The notes under the pieces are model-generated. The model made no database searches, was not told the origin of the DNA, and saw only the letters and a program-made list of their open reading frames with translations. Below are positions 1-7,875 of a DNA stretch of 10,677 nucleotides, piece after piece. Position numbers and translations under genes: made by a program. Every line of letters begins with the position of its first letter. The stretch's first letter is position 1. Source of the stretch: Bacteriovoracaceae bacterium UBA7317 (lineage in GTDB: Bacteria; Bdellovibrionota; Bacteriovoracia; Bacteriovoracales; Bacteriovoracaceae); assembly GCA_002474345.1 (NCBI GenBank), contig DKQD01000080.1:518-11194 (forward strand), read 5' to 3'.

Positions 1-366
1 GCGTCATTTAATGAAGTGAATGAGGCCAAACAGGAGCAGGAAAAAGTTATAAACCAAGCTGAAGAAGCTTATAACAAGGTTATTCCTGAAGCAAGAGGTA
101 AAGCTGAGAAACAAATTTCAGAAGCAGAGGGGTTTGCTGAAGCTACTGTGAATAGAGCAAAGGGTGATGCGAAAAAGTTTACATCAGTTCTTTTGGAATA
201 CAAAAGAGCTCCTGCTGTAACCAGAAAAAGAATGTATCTTGAAACTATGGAAGAAGTCCTTTCTAAACTTGATGATCTGACTATTATTGATTCAAAAGTA
301 AAAGGCGTCTTGCCTATCTTTCAAAAAACAAATGAGTCAATTATTTTAAATAAGGATAAGTCATGA
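1..366 (+). CDS. hflK: HflK, C-terminal part (5' end lies outside the window)
   Basis: This is the last 121 codons of an open frame that enters from the left edge. The residues match the C-terminal region of HflK: an Ala/Glu/Lys/Arg-rich helical stretch (AFNEVNEAKQEQEK-like opening, then repeated EA/RAKGDA units) followed by the conserved FTSVLLEYKRAPAVTRKR and YLETMEEVLSKL blocks. HflK is an inner-membrane SPFH (band 7) protein that forms a large periplasm-facing cage with HflC around the FtsH protease and modulates its activity. The membrane anchor and SPFH core are upstream of the window and cannot be checked. The stop codon overlaps the hflC start (ATGA at 363-366), so the two genes are translationally coupled, as usual for this pair. 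A GTG at 16-18 is internal and not a start. Confidence 0.93.
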   Translation, partial: ASFNEVNEAKQEQEKVINQAEEAYNKVIPEARGKAEKQISEAEGFAEATVNRAKGDAKKFTSVLLEYKRAPAVTRKRMYLETMEEVLSKLDDLTIIDSKVKGVLPIFQKTNESIILNKDKS

Positions 367-1352
367 AACAAAAGAGCTTAATTGCTTTAGTTATAATTCT
401 TGTAGTGGGTGGTGTTTTTCTTAAGGAGTCTGTCTATGTTTTAAACCCTGGACAGCAGGCAGTAGTGACTCAGTTCGGAAAGCCTATTGGCAAGCCAAAA
501 ACGGAAGCTGGGCTAGGATTTAAGACACCTTTTGTTCAAAAAGTTCGATACGTAGATAAAAGGATATTAAATTGGGATGGAATACCTAAGCAGGTTACAA
601 CCAAAGATAAGAAGTTTATTAAGGTTGATACTACAGCTCGTTGGAGAGTCACGAATGCATTAACTTTTTTACAAACAGTTCAGGGTGAAAGAGGTGCTCA
701 GTTTAAAATCGGTGCGATATTGGACTCAGCTACTAAAAACGTTATTTCAAGGCATAACCTTGTTGAAGCTGTTAGGAACTCAAACTTAATTGAGAATAAA
801 ATAAAGGAAAAAAAGAAAGAGATCTCAGAGAAGAGAGCTAAAGGTGAGACATTTATTGAAGATGAGTTAAGTGGAGAAGTTGAAAGAATTGATGTTGGAA
901 GAGAACAGCTGAGTTTGTTGATTGCAAAGGACGCAAGTACTGGCTTATTGAAGTTCGGGATAGAGCTGATTGATGTTCAACTAAAAAGAATCTCTTATGA
1001 CAAATCTGTTGAGAAAAAAGTGTATGAGAGGATGATTTCAGAAAGAAAAAAGATTGCAGAAAAAATAAGGTCTATTGGTCAAGGTGAAAAAGCTAAAATT
1101 GAGGGACGCTTGACGAAGGACCTTCAAAAGATAGAGTCTGAAGCTTATAGGAAGGCGCAAGAGATAAGGGGTGTTGCTGAGGCAAAGTCAATCGCTATTT
1201 ATGCCAAGTCTTTAAAGTCAGGGTCGGACTTTTATGAGTTTATGCGTTCTATGGAAGCTTATAAAAATACTTTTTCTAATAAGTCTAAGTTCTTGTTATC
1301 TTCAGAGTCTAAATTTTTAAAATTTCTTAAAAATGGTAGCCTTACAGAATAA
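363..1352 (+). CDS. hflC: HflC, SPFH-family modulator of FtsH protease
   Basis: The 329-residue protein is close to the usual HflC length of about 330. It opens with a short basic end and one hydrophobic membrane segment (residues 5-20), giving an N-in, C-out anchor. The SPFH/band 7 domain follows (about 24-215), including NPGQQAVVTQFGKP near residue 28 and FGIELIDVQLKRI at 198-210. A charged helical region follows (YERMISERKKIAEKIRS at 221-237, then an Ala/Glu/Lys-rich coiled coil to about 285) and the family's C-terminal block FYEFMRSMEAYKN at 290-302. A charged stretch at about 145-180 (KEKKKEISEKRAKGE onward) sits inside the SPFH domain. The start is supported by AAGGA at 352-356, six bases ahead of the ATG, and by the ATGA overlap with hflK. 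With HflK it forms the complex that surrounds FtsH. A strong hairpin begins directly after the stop. Confidence 0.95.
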   Translation: MKQKSLIALVIILVVGGVFLKESVYVLNPGQQAVVTQFGKPIGKPKTEAGLGFKTPFVQKVRYVDKRILNWDGIPKQVTTKDKKFIKVDTTARWRVTNALTFLQTVQGERGAQFKIGAILDSATKNVISRHNLVEAVRNSNLIENKIKEKKKEISEKRAKGETFIEDELSGEVERIDVGREQLSLLIAKDASTGLLKFGIELIDVQLKRISYDKSVEKKVYERMISERKKIAEKIRSIGQGEKAKIEGRLTKDLQKIESEAYRKAQEIRGVAEAKSIAIYAKSLKSGSDFYEFMRSMEAYKNTFSNKSKFLLSSESKFLKFLKNGSLTE

Positions 1353-1392
1353 AATTAAAAAGTTCTTTTAATTTTAAAAGAACTTTTTAATT
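1353..1392. terminator. Shared bidirectional terminator between hflC and meaB
   Basis: An 18-base arm at 1353-1370 is repeated as its exact reverse complement at 1375-1392, with only ATTT (1371-1374) between. Pairing A1371 with T1374 would extend the stem to 19 pairs. Each arm contains an A-run on its 5' side and a T-run on its 3' side, so a transcript from either strand gives a hairpin ending in a U-rich tail. The hairpin begins one base after the hflC stop. Its right arm encodes the last six codons of meaB (VIKKFF), with the meaB stop at 1374-1376. The stem is A/U-rich with few GC pairs, so strength cannot be judged by eye; symmetry and position make termination the likely role. Confidence 0.8.
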
Positions 1393-2339
1393 ACCTCAGA
1401 TGCAGCCATCTGAGGTGTTTTCAGTTCTTTTGTCACCATTTCTTCTAATTTGGGGATAAGTCCGGTAAGCTCTGGGTGGTTCTTTAGTTTCGTTTCGATA
1501 GAGTCTCTTATAAGTGACCACATCCAGTCAGTAGATTGTTGAGCTCTTCTTTTTTGAAAAAAGCCTCCGCTTTTAGATGTTTGTTGAAATTCACAAATCA
1601 TATTCCAGACTTTGTCGATATTTTTAGATTCAATAGCTGAGCATGAAATAACCTGCTGTTTCCAAAATGAGTGGGACACTAGTAACTTTAAAGCGCTTTC
1701 ATACTGAGACTTAGTTTTTTGAGCCACATTTATTGTATCTCCGTCAGCTTTATTTATAATAAGGGCGTCCGCGAGCTCTACAATTCCTTTTTTTATACCT
1801 TGAAGTTCATCACCAGCATTAGGTAATAGCATTACTAAGAAAAAATCAACCATGTTTGATACAGTTACCTCATTCTGGCCTACGCCGACAGTCTCTACGA
1901 TTATGACATCAAACCCTGCTGCTTCACATAGCAATATAGTTTCACGGGACTTTTGGGTGACTCCACCTGAGGCGCCAGAGGAAGGAGAAGGTCTAATAAA
2001 TACATCATCTTCTCTTGATAGTTTTTCCATTCTTGTTTTGTCTCCTAGAATACTTCCTCCAGTGACTGGGGAGCTAGGATCGATTGTCAGAACGGCGATT
2101 CTTTTTTTTTGCTTTAAAATATGTAAACCGGCAGATTCAATAAAAGTGGATTTTCCAACGCCTGGGCTTCCTGATATCCCTATGCGTATAGATTTACCAG
2201 TATGGGGAAGAATTTGGTCAATTAACTTTTGTGCTTCAATTTTGTGTGAAGGTTTCTTGCTCTCAATAAGTGTAATAGCTTTTGCCAGAGAGACTCTATT
2301 TCCTTTAAGGAGTTCTTCAATGTTGATTTTATTTTTCAT
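1374..2339 (-). CDS. meaB: MeaB/ArgK-type P-loop GTPase, methylmalonyl-CoA mutase chaperone
   Basis: The 321-residue protein is a MeaB-family G3E GTPase of normal length. Visible motifs are the Walker A loop GSPGVGKS at 57-64, the switch-region block TIDPSSPVTGGSILGDKTRM at 85-104, the RPSPSSGASGGV stretch at 116-127, ETVGVGQ at 149-155 (G3 region), and NKAD at 196-199 for guanine recognition. The C-terminal helical part (about 265-321) matches the family's dimerisation region. MeaB binds methylmalonyl-CoA mutase, gates cobalamin loading and protects the enzyme from inactivation during turnover. The old name ArgK (arginine transport kinase) is a misassignment. It lies seven bases downstream of mutB and has no clear ribosome binding site, so translation is probably coupled to mutB. 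Its last codons are inside the shared terminator hairpin. Confidence 0.95.
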   Translation of the reverse strand: MKNKINIEELLKGNRVSLAKAITLIESKKPSHKIEAQKLIDQILPHTGKSIRIGISGSPGVGKSTFIESAGLHILKQKKRIAVLTIDPSSPVTGGSILGDKTRMEKLSREDDVFIRPSPSSGASGGVTQKSRETILLCEAAGFDVIIVETVGVGQNEVTVSNMVDFFLVMLLPNAGDELQGIKKGIVELADALIINKADGDTINVAQKTKSQYESALKLLVSHSFWKQQVISCSAIESKNIDKVWNMICEFQQTSKSGGFFQKRRAQQSTDWMWSLIRDSIETKLKNHPELTGLIPKLEEMVTKELKTPQMAASEVIKKFF

Positions 2340-2346
2340 ATTTAAT

Positions 2347-4506
2347 CTATTTATCTAAAAAGTTTTTAATTGCTTGAAGGACTTCTTTTGCTGCTTTAGG
2401 TATTGGGGTTCCAGGTCCAAAAATCCCTTTAACACCCATTTTGTAGAGTAAGTCATAATCAGTTTTAGGAATAACTCCTCCAGCAATGACTATAATTTCT
2501 TCGGCTTTTTGCTTTTTTAGCTCTTGAATGAGCTGAGGTATAAGAGTTTTATGTCCGGCTGCTTGGGATGAGACTCCAACTACATGGACATCATTTTCTA
2601 TTGCTTGTTTAGCCACCTCTTCTGGTGTGGAAAAAAGAGGAGCTATATCAATATCGAATCCGACATCTGCAAAAGCTGTTGCGATGACTTTTGCTCCTCT
2701 ATCATGACCATCCTGTCCCATTTTTGCGACAATCATTCTAGGCCTTCGACCATAGCTCTTTTCAAATTCTTCAATGTCTTCTTTTATTTTAAGCCATTCT
2801 TTATCATTTTCGTACAAGCTTCCATATACTCCTGTTATAGTTTGGTTGTTTGAGTTATAGCGGCCCCAAACTTTTTCTAGGGCAAAAGTAATCTCTCCAA
2901 CGGAGCATCTTACTTGGGCAGCTTTTATGGCAAGATCTAGCGCATTACCCTTTCCTGTTTCAGCATAGGCCGTTAGATTTTCAAGGGCTTCGTTGACTAG
3001 CTTTTCGTCTCTTTGATTTCGTAACTTTGAAAGCTTTTCTAACTGAGAATTCCTGACTTTTTCGTTGTCAACTTCGAGAATATCTATATCTTCTTCTATT
3101 TCAACTTTAAATTTATTTACTCCTACTATAACTTCCTCTCCCCTATCAATGAGAGCTTGCTTTTTTGCTGCCGCTTCTTCTATTTTTAATTTTGGTACGC
3201 CAGACTCTACCGCTTTTATCATTCCACCTTGTTCTTCAATTTCCTCAATGAGGGCCCAAGCTTTTTCAGCAATTTCTTTTGTGAGGCTCTCCATCATGTA
3301 TGAGCCTCCCCATGGGTCTACTACCTTTGTTATTTTTGTTTCTTCCTGAAGAATAATTTGGGTATTTCTTGCAATTCTTGCTGAAAACTCTGTTGGCAAC
3401 GCTACAGCCTCATCTAAAGCATTTGTATGGAGTGATTGTGTTCCTCCAAAGATGGCTGACATTGCTTCTATGGTGGTTCTAATAACATTGTTATAAGGGT
3501 CTTGCTCTGTTAAGGACCAACCAGATGTTTGGCAATGAGTCCTTAACATTTTAGATTTTTCATTTTTTGGCTTAAAAGCCGTAACAATTTTATCCCAAAG
3601 AAATCTAGCTGCCCGAAGTTTTGCGATTTCCATATAGAAGTTCATTCCGATGCCAAAGAAAAAAGATAGGCGTGGAGCAAATTTATCAATATCCAGTCCT
3701 TCATTTACTGCTGTTTTGATATACTCTTTTCCGTTGGCAAGGGTATAAGCGAGTTCAAGTGCTGCATCAGCACCTGCCTCTTGTATATGATATCCTGAAA
3801 TTGAAATAGAGTTATATTTGGGCATATGTTGGCTAGTATAAGAAATGATATCTGCAATGATTTTCATAGAGGGACGTGGGGGGAAAATATACGTGTTTCT
3901 TACCATGAACTCTTTTAAGATATCATTCTGTATCGTTCCAGATAACTTTTCTTTGTTTACACCTTGTTCTTCTGCAGCAACGATATAATTGGCAAGAATT
4001 GGTAAAACGGCTCCATTCATTGTCATTGAAACTGAAATTTTATCTAGCGGTATTTGGTCAAAAAGGACTTTCATATCCTCAACACTATCAATGGCCACAC
4101 CGGCTTTACCTACATCTCCTTGAACTCTTGGGTGATCAGAGTCATAACCTCTATGGGTTGCAAGATCGAAGGCGACAGAAATGCCTTGACCTCCTGCTGA
4201 GAGGCTTTTTCTATAAAATGCGTTCGATTCTTCAGCAGTTGAAAACCCTGCATATTGACGAATAGTCCAAGGCCTACCTGCATACATTGTTGCCCTTGGG
4301 CCTCTTTTATAGGGCGAAAAGCCAGGTAGAACATCAAGATCATCAATTTCTTTTAAGTCTTCCTCTGTGTATAAGGGCTTTATTCTTATATCTTCAGGGC
4401 TAGTCCAAATGAGCTCATCTACAGGCTTCCCTTTCCTTTCTTGCTGCGCTTTTTCATTCCACTTTGAAATTTTTTCTTTGAGTGATTGATTTGTAGGTCT
4501 TGCCAT
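2347..4506 (-). CDS. mutB: Methylmalonyl-CoA mutase, catalytic (large) subunit
   Basis: This 719-residue, adenosylcobalamin-dependent enzyme interconverts (R)-methylmalonyl-CoA and succinyl-CoA. The N-terminal TIM-barrel domain contains [20 protein letters not shown] at 68-87. Applying the constant offset of four from the Propionibacterium enzyme, Tyr85, Arg203, Tyr239 and His240 correspond to its Tyr89, Arg207, Tyr243 and His244. Arg203 (in [12 protein letters not shown]), which holds the substrate carboxylate, argues for methylmalonyl-CoA rather than isobutyryl-CoA mutase. The C-terminal B12-binding domain (about 588-719) has DGHDRG at 599-604, with His601 the lower cobalt ligand, then GVSS at 643-647 and AGG at 675-677. 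Length and motifs match homodimeric mutases such as E. coli Sbm/ScpA. No small-subunit gene is adjacent. It is the first gene of a mutB-meaB operon, with AGAAGGA four bases ahead of the ATG. Confidence 0.96.
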   Translation of the reverse strand: MARPTNQSLKEKISKWNEKAQQERKGKPVDELIWTSPEDIRIKPLYTEEDLKEIDDLDVLPGFSPYKRGPRATMYAGRPWTIRQYAGFSTAEESNAFYRKSLSAGGQGISVAFDLATHRGYDSDHPRVQGDVGKAGVAIDSVEDMKVLFDQIPLDKISVSMTMNGAVLPILANYIVAAEEQGVNKEKLSGTIQNDILKEFMVRNTYIFPPRPSMKIIADIISYTSQHMPKYNSISISGYHIQEAGADAALELAYTLANGKEYIKTAVNEGLDIDKFAPRLSFFFGIGMNFYMEIAKLRAARFLWDKIVTAFKPKNEKSKMLRTHCQTSGWSLTEQDPYNNVIRTTIEAMSAIFGGTQSLHTNALDEAVALPTEFSARIARNTQIILQEETKITKVVDPWGGSYMMESLTKEIAEKAWALIEEIEEQGGMIKAVESGVPKLKIEEAAAKKQALIDRGEEVIVGVNKFKVEIEEDIDILEVDNEKVRNSQLEKLSKLRNQRDEKLVNEALENLTAYAETGKGNALDLAIKAAQVRCSVGEITFALEKVWGRYNSNNQTITGVYGSLYENDKEWLKIKEDIEEFEKSYGRRPRMIVAKMGQDGHDRGAKVIATAFADVGFDIDIAPLFSTPEEVAKQAIENDVHVVGVSSQAAGHKTLIPQLIQELKKQKAEEIIVIAGGVIPKTDYDLLYKMGVKGIFGPGTPIPKAAKEVLQAIKNFLDK

Positions 4507-4510
4507 TTTT

Positions 4511-4517
4511 TCCTTCT
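4511..4517 (-). promoter_or_regulatory. Ribosome binding site of mutB
   Basis: Read on the minus strand the bases are AGAAGGA, followed by four bases and the ATG at 4506. This is a strong match to the anti-Shine-Dalgarno complement and fixes the mutB start. Confidence 0.7.
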
Positions 4518-4610
4518 AAGAGACTTTAACTATTAGGATAGAGACAAAAACTACCAAAAAAGTTTTGATAAGACTATCAGAGGAGGCTTTTTAGTCTTTT
4601 AAATTAAAGC

Positions 4611-4629
4611 TTTGGAAATTCTTTCCAAA
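4611..4629. repeat. 19-bp perfect inverted repeat in the mutB/orphan divergent region (candidate operator)
   Basis: TTTGGAAA (4611-4618) and TTTCCAAA (4622-4629) are exact reverse complements separated by TTC. The dyad ends directly before a TTGAAA -35 candidate. It is 104 bases upstream of the mutB start and 64 bases upstream of the orphan gene. There is no T-run beside it on either strand, which makes a terminator unlikely. Two 8-base half-sites with a 3-base centre are typical of dimeric regulator sites. It could alternatively act as an RNA hairpin in a transcript starting farther out. No regulator is identified. Confidence 0.45.
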
Positions 4630-4657
4630 TTGAAACATTCCACTCTTTTGTTAAAAT
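4630..4657 (+). promoter_or_regulatory. Candidate sigma70-type promoter for the 199-residue orphan gene
   Basis: TTGAAA at 4630-4635 and TAAAAT at 4652-4657 are separated by 16 bases, each differing by one base from the sigma70 consensus hexamer. Transcription would start about 4664, giving a leader of about 30 bases that includes the AGGGG ribosome binding site at 4682-4686. The region is AT-rich, so chance matches are common. The abutting palindrome would place a regulator over or beside the -35 element. Confidence 0.4.
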
Positions 4658-4693
4658 TAAGATAGTTGATTAAATTGTTTTAGGGGTATTTTT

Positions 4694-5293
4694 ATGACAA
4701 ATAAGGGACCTAAGCAAGAAATCCCAAAGTTAATTGAGGAAGCTAGTCTGCAAGGTCTCTTTTATGATCAATTGCAAATCATTAATGAAAGCATTTCTAG
4801 ACCTCTTCCCGTGGAAGCAATCCACTACTCAAGCTTAGTTTTTTCAAAGTTTAAAGACTCAAAGGCTTATTTTGAGGAGATTGAAGGGAAATATAAAGAA
4901 AAAGTTTTAGGGATTCAACTTTTAGAGGCAACAAATCTTTCTAAGTCTGAGCAAAAGTCCAAGCTTATGGATGTTGGAGAGACTTCAATGCTTCTGTGTG
5001 GCATGTTCAAAGACTCTTTAAACAAAAAGCTAAATGATCCAAAGTACTATAGTGAGCTTGGAATGATGGCCTATAAAAGGTTAAACCATATTGTTCCGAG
5101 AGCTTATGAGTTAAACTCATTTTATGGAATAATAGCTTCTTACTTTACCGTAATTACGACAATGATTAGTGCTATTGCAAAAAGTAATTTTGATGTAGAG
5201 AAGAGTACCTATATCTATAAACTAGATAATTTTGATGAAAAATATTTTCTTCAGTCAGAAGTCTTAAAAGCTAAGACGAAAAAAATTTCTTAA
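4694..5293 (+). CDS. Protein of unknown function (199 residues)
   Basis: I do not recognise a named family. The frame is real: it has an ATG with AGGGG seven bases upstream (4682-4686), a plausible promoter, and a codon pattern like its neighbours. The protein looks cytoplasmic and mostly helical, with no signal peptide. The most family-like stretch is at 91-133: GETSMLLCGMFKDSLNKK, then YYSELGMMAYKRL. This resembles, from memory only, a G-[DE]-x-S-L-x-x-x-G-x-F ... YY-x-x-[LM]-G-x-x-AY pattern in uncharacterised proteins of delta-proteobacterial type genomes. A hydrophobic segment at 144-162 (YGIIASYFTVITTMISAIA) could be a buried helix or a single membrane helix. The gene is divergent from mutB, and its last 23 bases overlap the convergent M16 peptidase gene. 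Context gives no firm functional clue. Confidence 0.8.
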   Translation: MTNKGPKQEIPKLIEEASLQGLFYDQLQIINESISRPLPVEAIHYSSLVFSKFKDSKAYFEEIEGKYKEKVLGIQLLEATNLSKSEQKSKLMDVGETSMLLCGMFKDSLNKKLNDPKYYSELGMMAYKRLNHIVPRAYELNSFYGIIASYFTVITTMISAIAKSNFDVEKSTYIYKLDNFDEKYFLQSEVLKAKTKKIS

Positions 5294-7865
5294 TATCTTT
5301 ATTCTCTCTGCCAACTACGACAATATTTAAACTTTTTGAAAGTATTTTTTTCAATTGAGTTGAAAAGGTTTCATAGGTTAAATTTTGTATAGACTGGTTA
5401 TTTTTGTAAAAGAAATCCAATCCTCTGCCATGAAGAACAGGAATAGAATAAATATTGGCAAAGTCTTCGTTGGTTTGAATATTGATTAAGTTTTGGCCTT
5501 CTATCATAACTTTTATTTTTTGGAACTCTTTTTTAGGAATGCCTTTATTTTTCATTTTTTCTAATATTTCCATAATTGTATTAATCGCCTGAATACTCTT
5601 GTCGTGCCCACTAGCAAGGTAAATACCCCAGTAGCCACCTTCTAATGCTGTAAAGTGAACTGGTTGTATAGAATAACAAAGTCCTTTTTTATCTCTGACT
5701 TCTACAAATAATTTAGATGATTGACCTTGGAGGTAAGTGGTTAGCATCTTAAAAATAATTGTATCTTTTGAGCCAAGTTTTCCACTTGGTATTCCTAAAA
5801 AAATTTGTGTTTGTTCCCTATCAAAATTAATAAAAACTTTTTTCCCAAAAGACATTATTTGTTTCTTTGAAGATAAAGTCTTCTTATTCCTCTCATTTAA
5901 TTTGGTACAGAAAGTTTCTATGGAATTATAAACAGTATTGAAAGGCAGGTTTCCACAGTAAGTGAAAAGGATTTCTTTGTTGTTGAGATTTGAATCGTGT
6001 AGGTCTTTTAATTTTTTTTTCGTGAGTGATTGGATTGATTTTTTACTTCCCAAAATATTTTTTTGATAAGGGTGATCGTTAAACAATATTTTATTTAAAT
6101 TTAAAAAGCATTGTTGAACAGGATCTTTCTCTTGATTATCTAAAGCTCTTAAAATCATTTCTTTTTCATGATTAATTAATTTTAAAGGAAAGTTAGGCTT
6201 TAATAATGATCCAAAAAAATGATCAACGAGGTCTTTAAAGTCCTTAGTTTGGCCGTGGAGTGATAGTCCGTAGGCATTTTTTCCAGAAAAACTTGAAAAA
6301 CTTGATGATTTGTTTTCGAATATTTCTCTGAGGTAGTCATCAGAAAAATTGTCGTATCCAGAAGTTAATAAACCACTGATCATATTGTAAATACCATTGT
6401 TTTTATCACTTTCTTCTGAAAGACCACCTTTAAGAAAAGCTTGAAGAACAAAAGTTGGGTTCATTTGGTTGTATCTATAAAGAAGTTTTATTCCTTTTTT
6501 AATTTCAATTAATTTAACAAGTGGATCAAAATTAGATTTTTGGACATTTTTTGTGAGGGCCTTATCACTTTTATAATTTAATTCTTTAAGCGTCCCTAAG
6601 CTTTTTTGGAACTTCTTTATCTTAATTTCTGCTTTGTCTAAATTTTCATTTTCTGGAATTTGAAGAGCGATATGTATTGGTCTTGAAAAGATATTTCTAA
6701 GGGCAACGTTCACTTCTTGAGTGTCAATTTTTTCAATAAGGTTTATGAACTTCGCTTCTGAGTAAATATCTCCATTTTGTGCGTAGCTGTGTCCGAAGCT
6801 AAAAGCATAGGACTCTAAAGTTTCTTTGTCATAAATTTTGGATGACAAATATTGATTTTTTATTTTTTGAACTTCTTTATCTTCAAATCCATTAATTAAG
6901 TTTTCTTTTATAATTTTGTACAAAGTCTTTTCAAGTTCATTAAAGTTTTTATAAGGGAAGCTAATTTTGATAAAATGCACTCCACCCTTTGCCATAAATA
7001 ATGTGGATGAACTACTTGAGTTTGTGAGTGCGGACCCCATTACGAGGCCTTTAAAAAGCCTTGAAGACTCGCCATGCCCCAGGCAGTTTATAGCGAGATC
7101 CTCAGAAGCACTTTGACTACTCAAATAATCTGGAGCTTGAATGATAATACTAAGTTGTGCATTTTTCACATCTTTTTTATGAACCTGAATCTTAGGTTGT
7201 GAAAAAAGCTCAAACTTTGGAAATTTTGACTTATTACCTTTTGGAAACGAAAAACTTTCTATTAATTTTGGTATAGACTTATAATTTTTTAAGTTTCCAG
7301 CGATTATAAGCATAGAGTTTGAAATGTTATAATGCTTTTTTCTAAAATTTGCTAATTGGCTTTTTGAAAAGTTTTTTATGGTTTTAGCACCTCCTAAAAT
7401 AGGATGATTATAGCCGTTCCTAAAAAACTTTCTTTGGAGTTCATGAAATGCAAATTGTCCAGGGTTATCAAGAGACCTTCTAAACTCCTCAAAGACAACT
7501 CCTCTTTCAGGGATAATTTCCTTTTTATCAAACTTGGGGTTTGAAACCATATCTAGAAGTATTTCAGTGCCTTTTTTCAAGTATTTGTTTGGAACGTTAA
7601 TATAGTAGCAGGTGTAATCAAATGAGGTGAAAGCATTTATCTCTCCGCCTATAGATTCGATATCTTTTGCAATCTGTGATCCCGGCCTGTTTTCTGTTCC
7701 TTTAAAAAACATATGCTCCAGGAAGTGGGCTATTCCATAATCTTCTTTTTTTTCTAGTGCGCTTCCAGCTCTAAACCAGAATTGTATTGATGCGGCGCTT
7801 GAGCCAGGCCAGTTTACGAAAAGAGTTTTTAGATTGTTATTGAGTTCTTGAAGGTTATGGTGCAT
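5271..7865 (-). CDS. M16-family zinc metallopeptidase, fused two-lobe form (864 residues)
   Basis: Two M16 lobes are fused in one chain. Numbered from the chosen start, the N-terminal lobe carries the inverted zinc motif HFLEH at 47-51 inside GIAHFLEHMFFKGTE; the third ligand is expected at Glu126/127 in ERGVVFEEFRR. It also has HGESSRLF, the usual end-of-domain block. The C-terminal lobe (about 447-864) has no HxxEH: GIYNMISGLLTSG replaces it. It keeps the substrate-binding Arg/Tyr pair (Arg724, Tyr731) in RDKKGLCYSI. One active and one inactive lobe make a clamp that degrades or processes short, unfolded peptides. No signal peptide is seen, so it is probably cytoplasmic. I prefer the ATG at 7865, with AGGA at 7876-7879. 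The in-frame ATG at 7904 adds 13 residues but lacks a ribosome binding site and precedes the natural M16 beginning (LNNNLKTLFV). Natural substrate unknown. Confidence 0.92.
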   Translation of the reverse strand: MHHNLQELNNNLKTLFVNWPGSSAASIQFWFRAGSALEKKEDYGIAHFLEHMFFKGTENRPGSQIAKDIESIGGEINAFTSFDYTCYYINVPNKYLKKGTEILLDMVSNPKFDKKEIIPERGVVFEEFRRSLDNPGQFAFHELQRKFFRNGYNHPILGGAKTIKNFSKSQLANFRKKHYNISNSMLIIAGNLKNYKSIPKLIESFSFPKGNKSKFPKFELFSQPKIQVHKKDVKNAQLSIIIQAPDYLSSQSASEDLAINCLGHGESSRLFKGLVMGSALTNSSSSSTLFMAKGGVHFIKISFPYKNFNELEKTLYKIIKENLINGFEDKEVQKIKNQYLSSKIYDKETLESYAFSFGHSYAQNGDIYSEAKFINLIEKIDTQEVNVALRNIFSRPIHIALQIPENENLDKAEIKIKKFQKSLGTLKELNYKSDKALTKNVQKSNFDPLVKLIEIKKGIKLLYRYNQMNPTFVLQAFLKGGLSEESDKNNGIYNMISGLLTSGYDNFSDDYLREIFENKSSSFSSFSGKNAYGLSLHGQTKDFKDLVDHFFGSLLKPNFPLKLINHEKEMILRALDNQEKDPVQQCFLNLNKILFNDHPYQKNILGSKKSIQSLTKKKLKDLHDSNLNNKEILFTYCGNLPFNTVYNSIETFCTKLNERNKKTLSSKKQIMSFGKKVFINFDREQTQIFLGIPSGKLGSKDTIIFKMLTTYLQGQSSKLFVEVRDKKGLCYSIQPVHFTALEGGYWGIYLASGHDKSIQAINTIMEILEKMKNKGIPKKEFQKIKVMIEGQNLINIQTNEDFANIYSIPVLHGRGLDFFYKNNQSIQNLTYETFSTQLKKILSKSLNIVVVGRENKDIKKFFSS

Positions 7866-7875
7866 ATTGTCTTTT

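Noticed and set aside
1852..2358. A 168-codon open frame on the plus strand opposite meaB
   Set aside because: It lies antisense to clear MeaB motifs, shows no family features, has a serine/proline/isoleucine-rich composition typical of shadow frames, and has no ribosome binding site.
2347..4506. Isobutyryl-CoA mutase or related acyl-CoA mutase
   Set aside because: Tyr85 and Arg203, the residues that recognise the methylmalonyl carboxylate, are both present. Isobutyryl-CoA mutases have other residues there, and their B12 domain is usually a separate small subunit.
4570..4598. AAGACT (4570-4575) / AGTCTT (4593-4598) inverted repeat
   Set aside because: The 6-bp arms are 17 bases apart in AT-rich DNA with only two T following. 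No gene ends there to be terminated.
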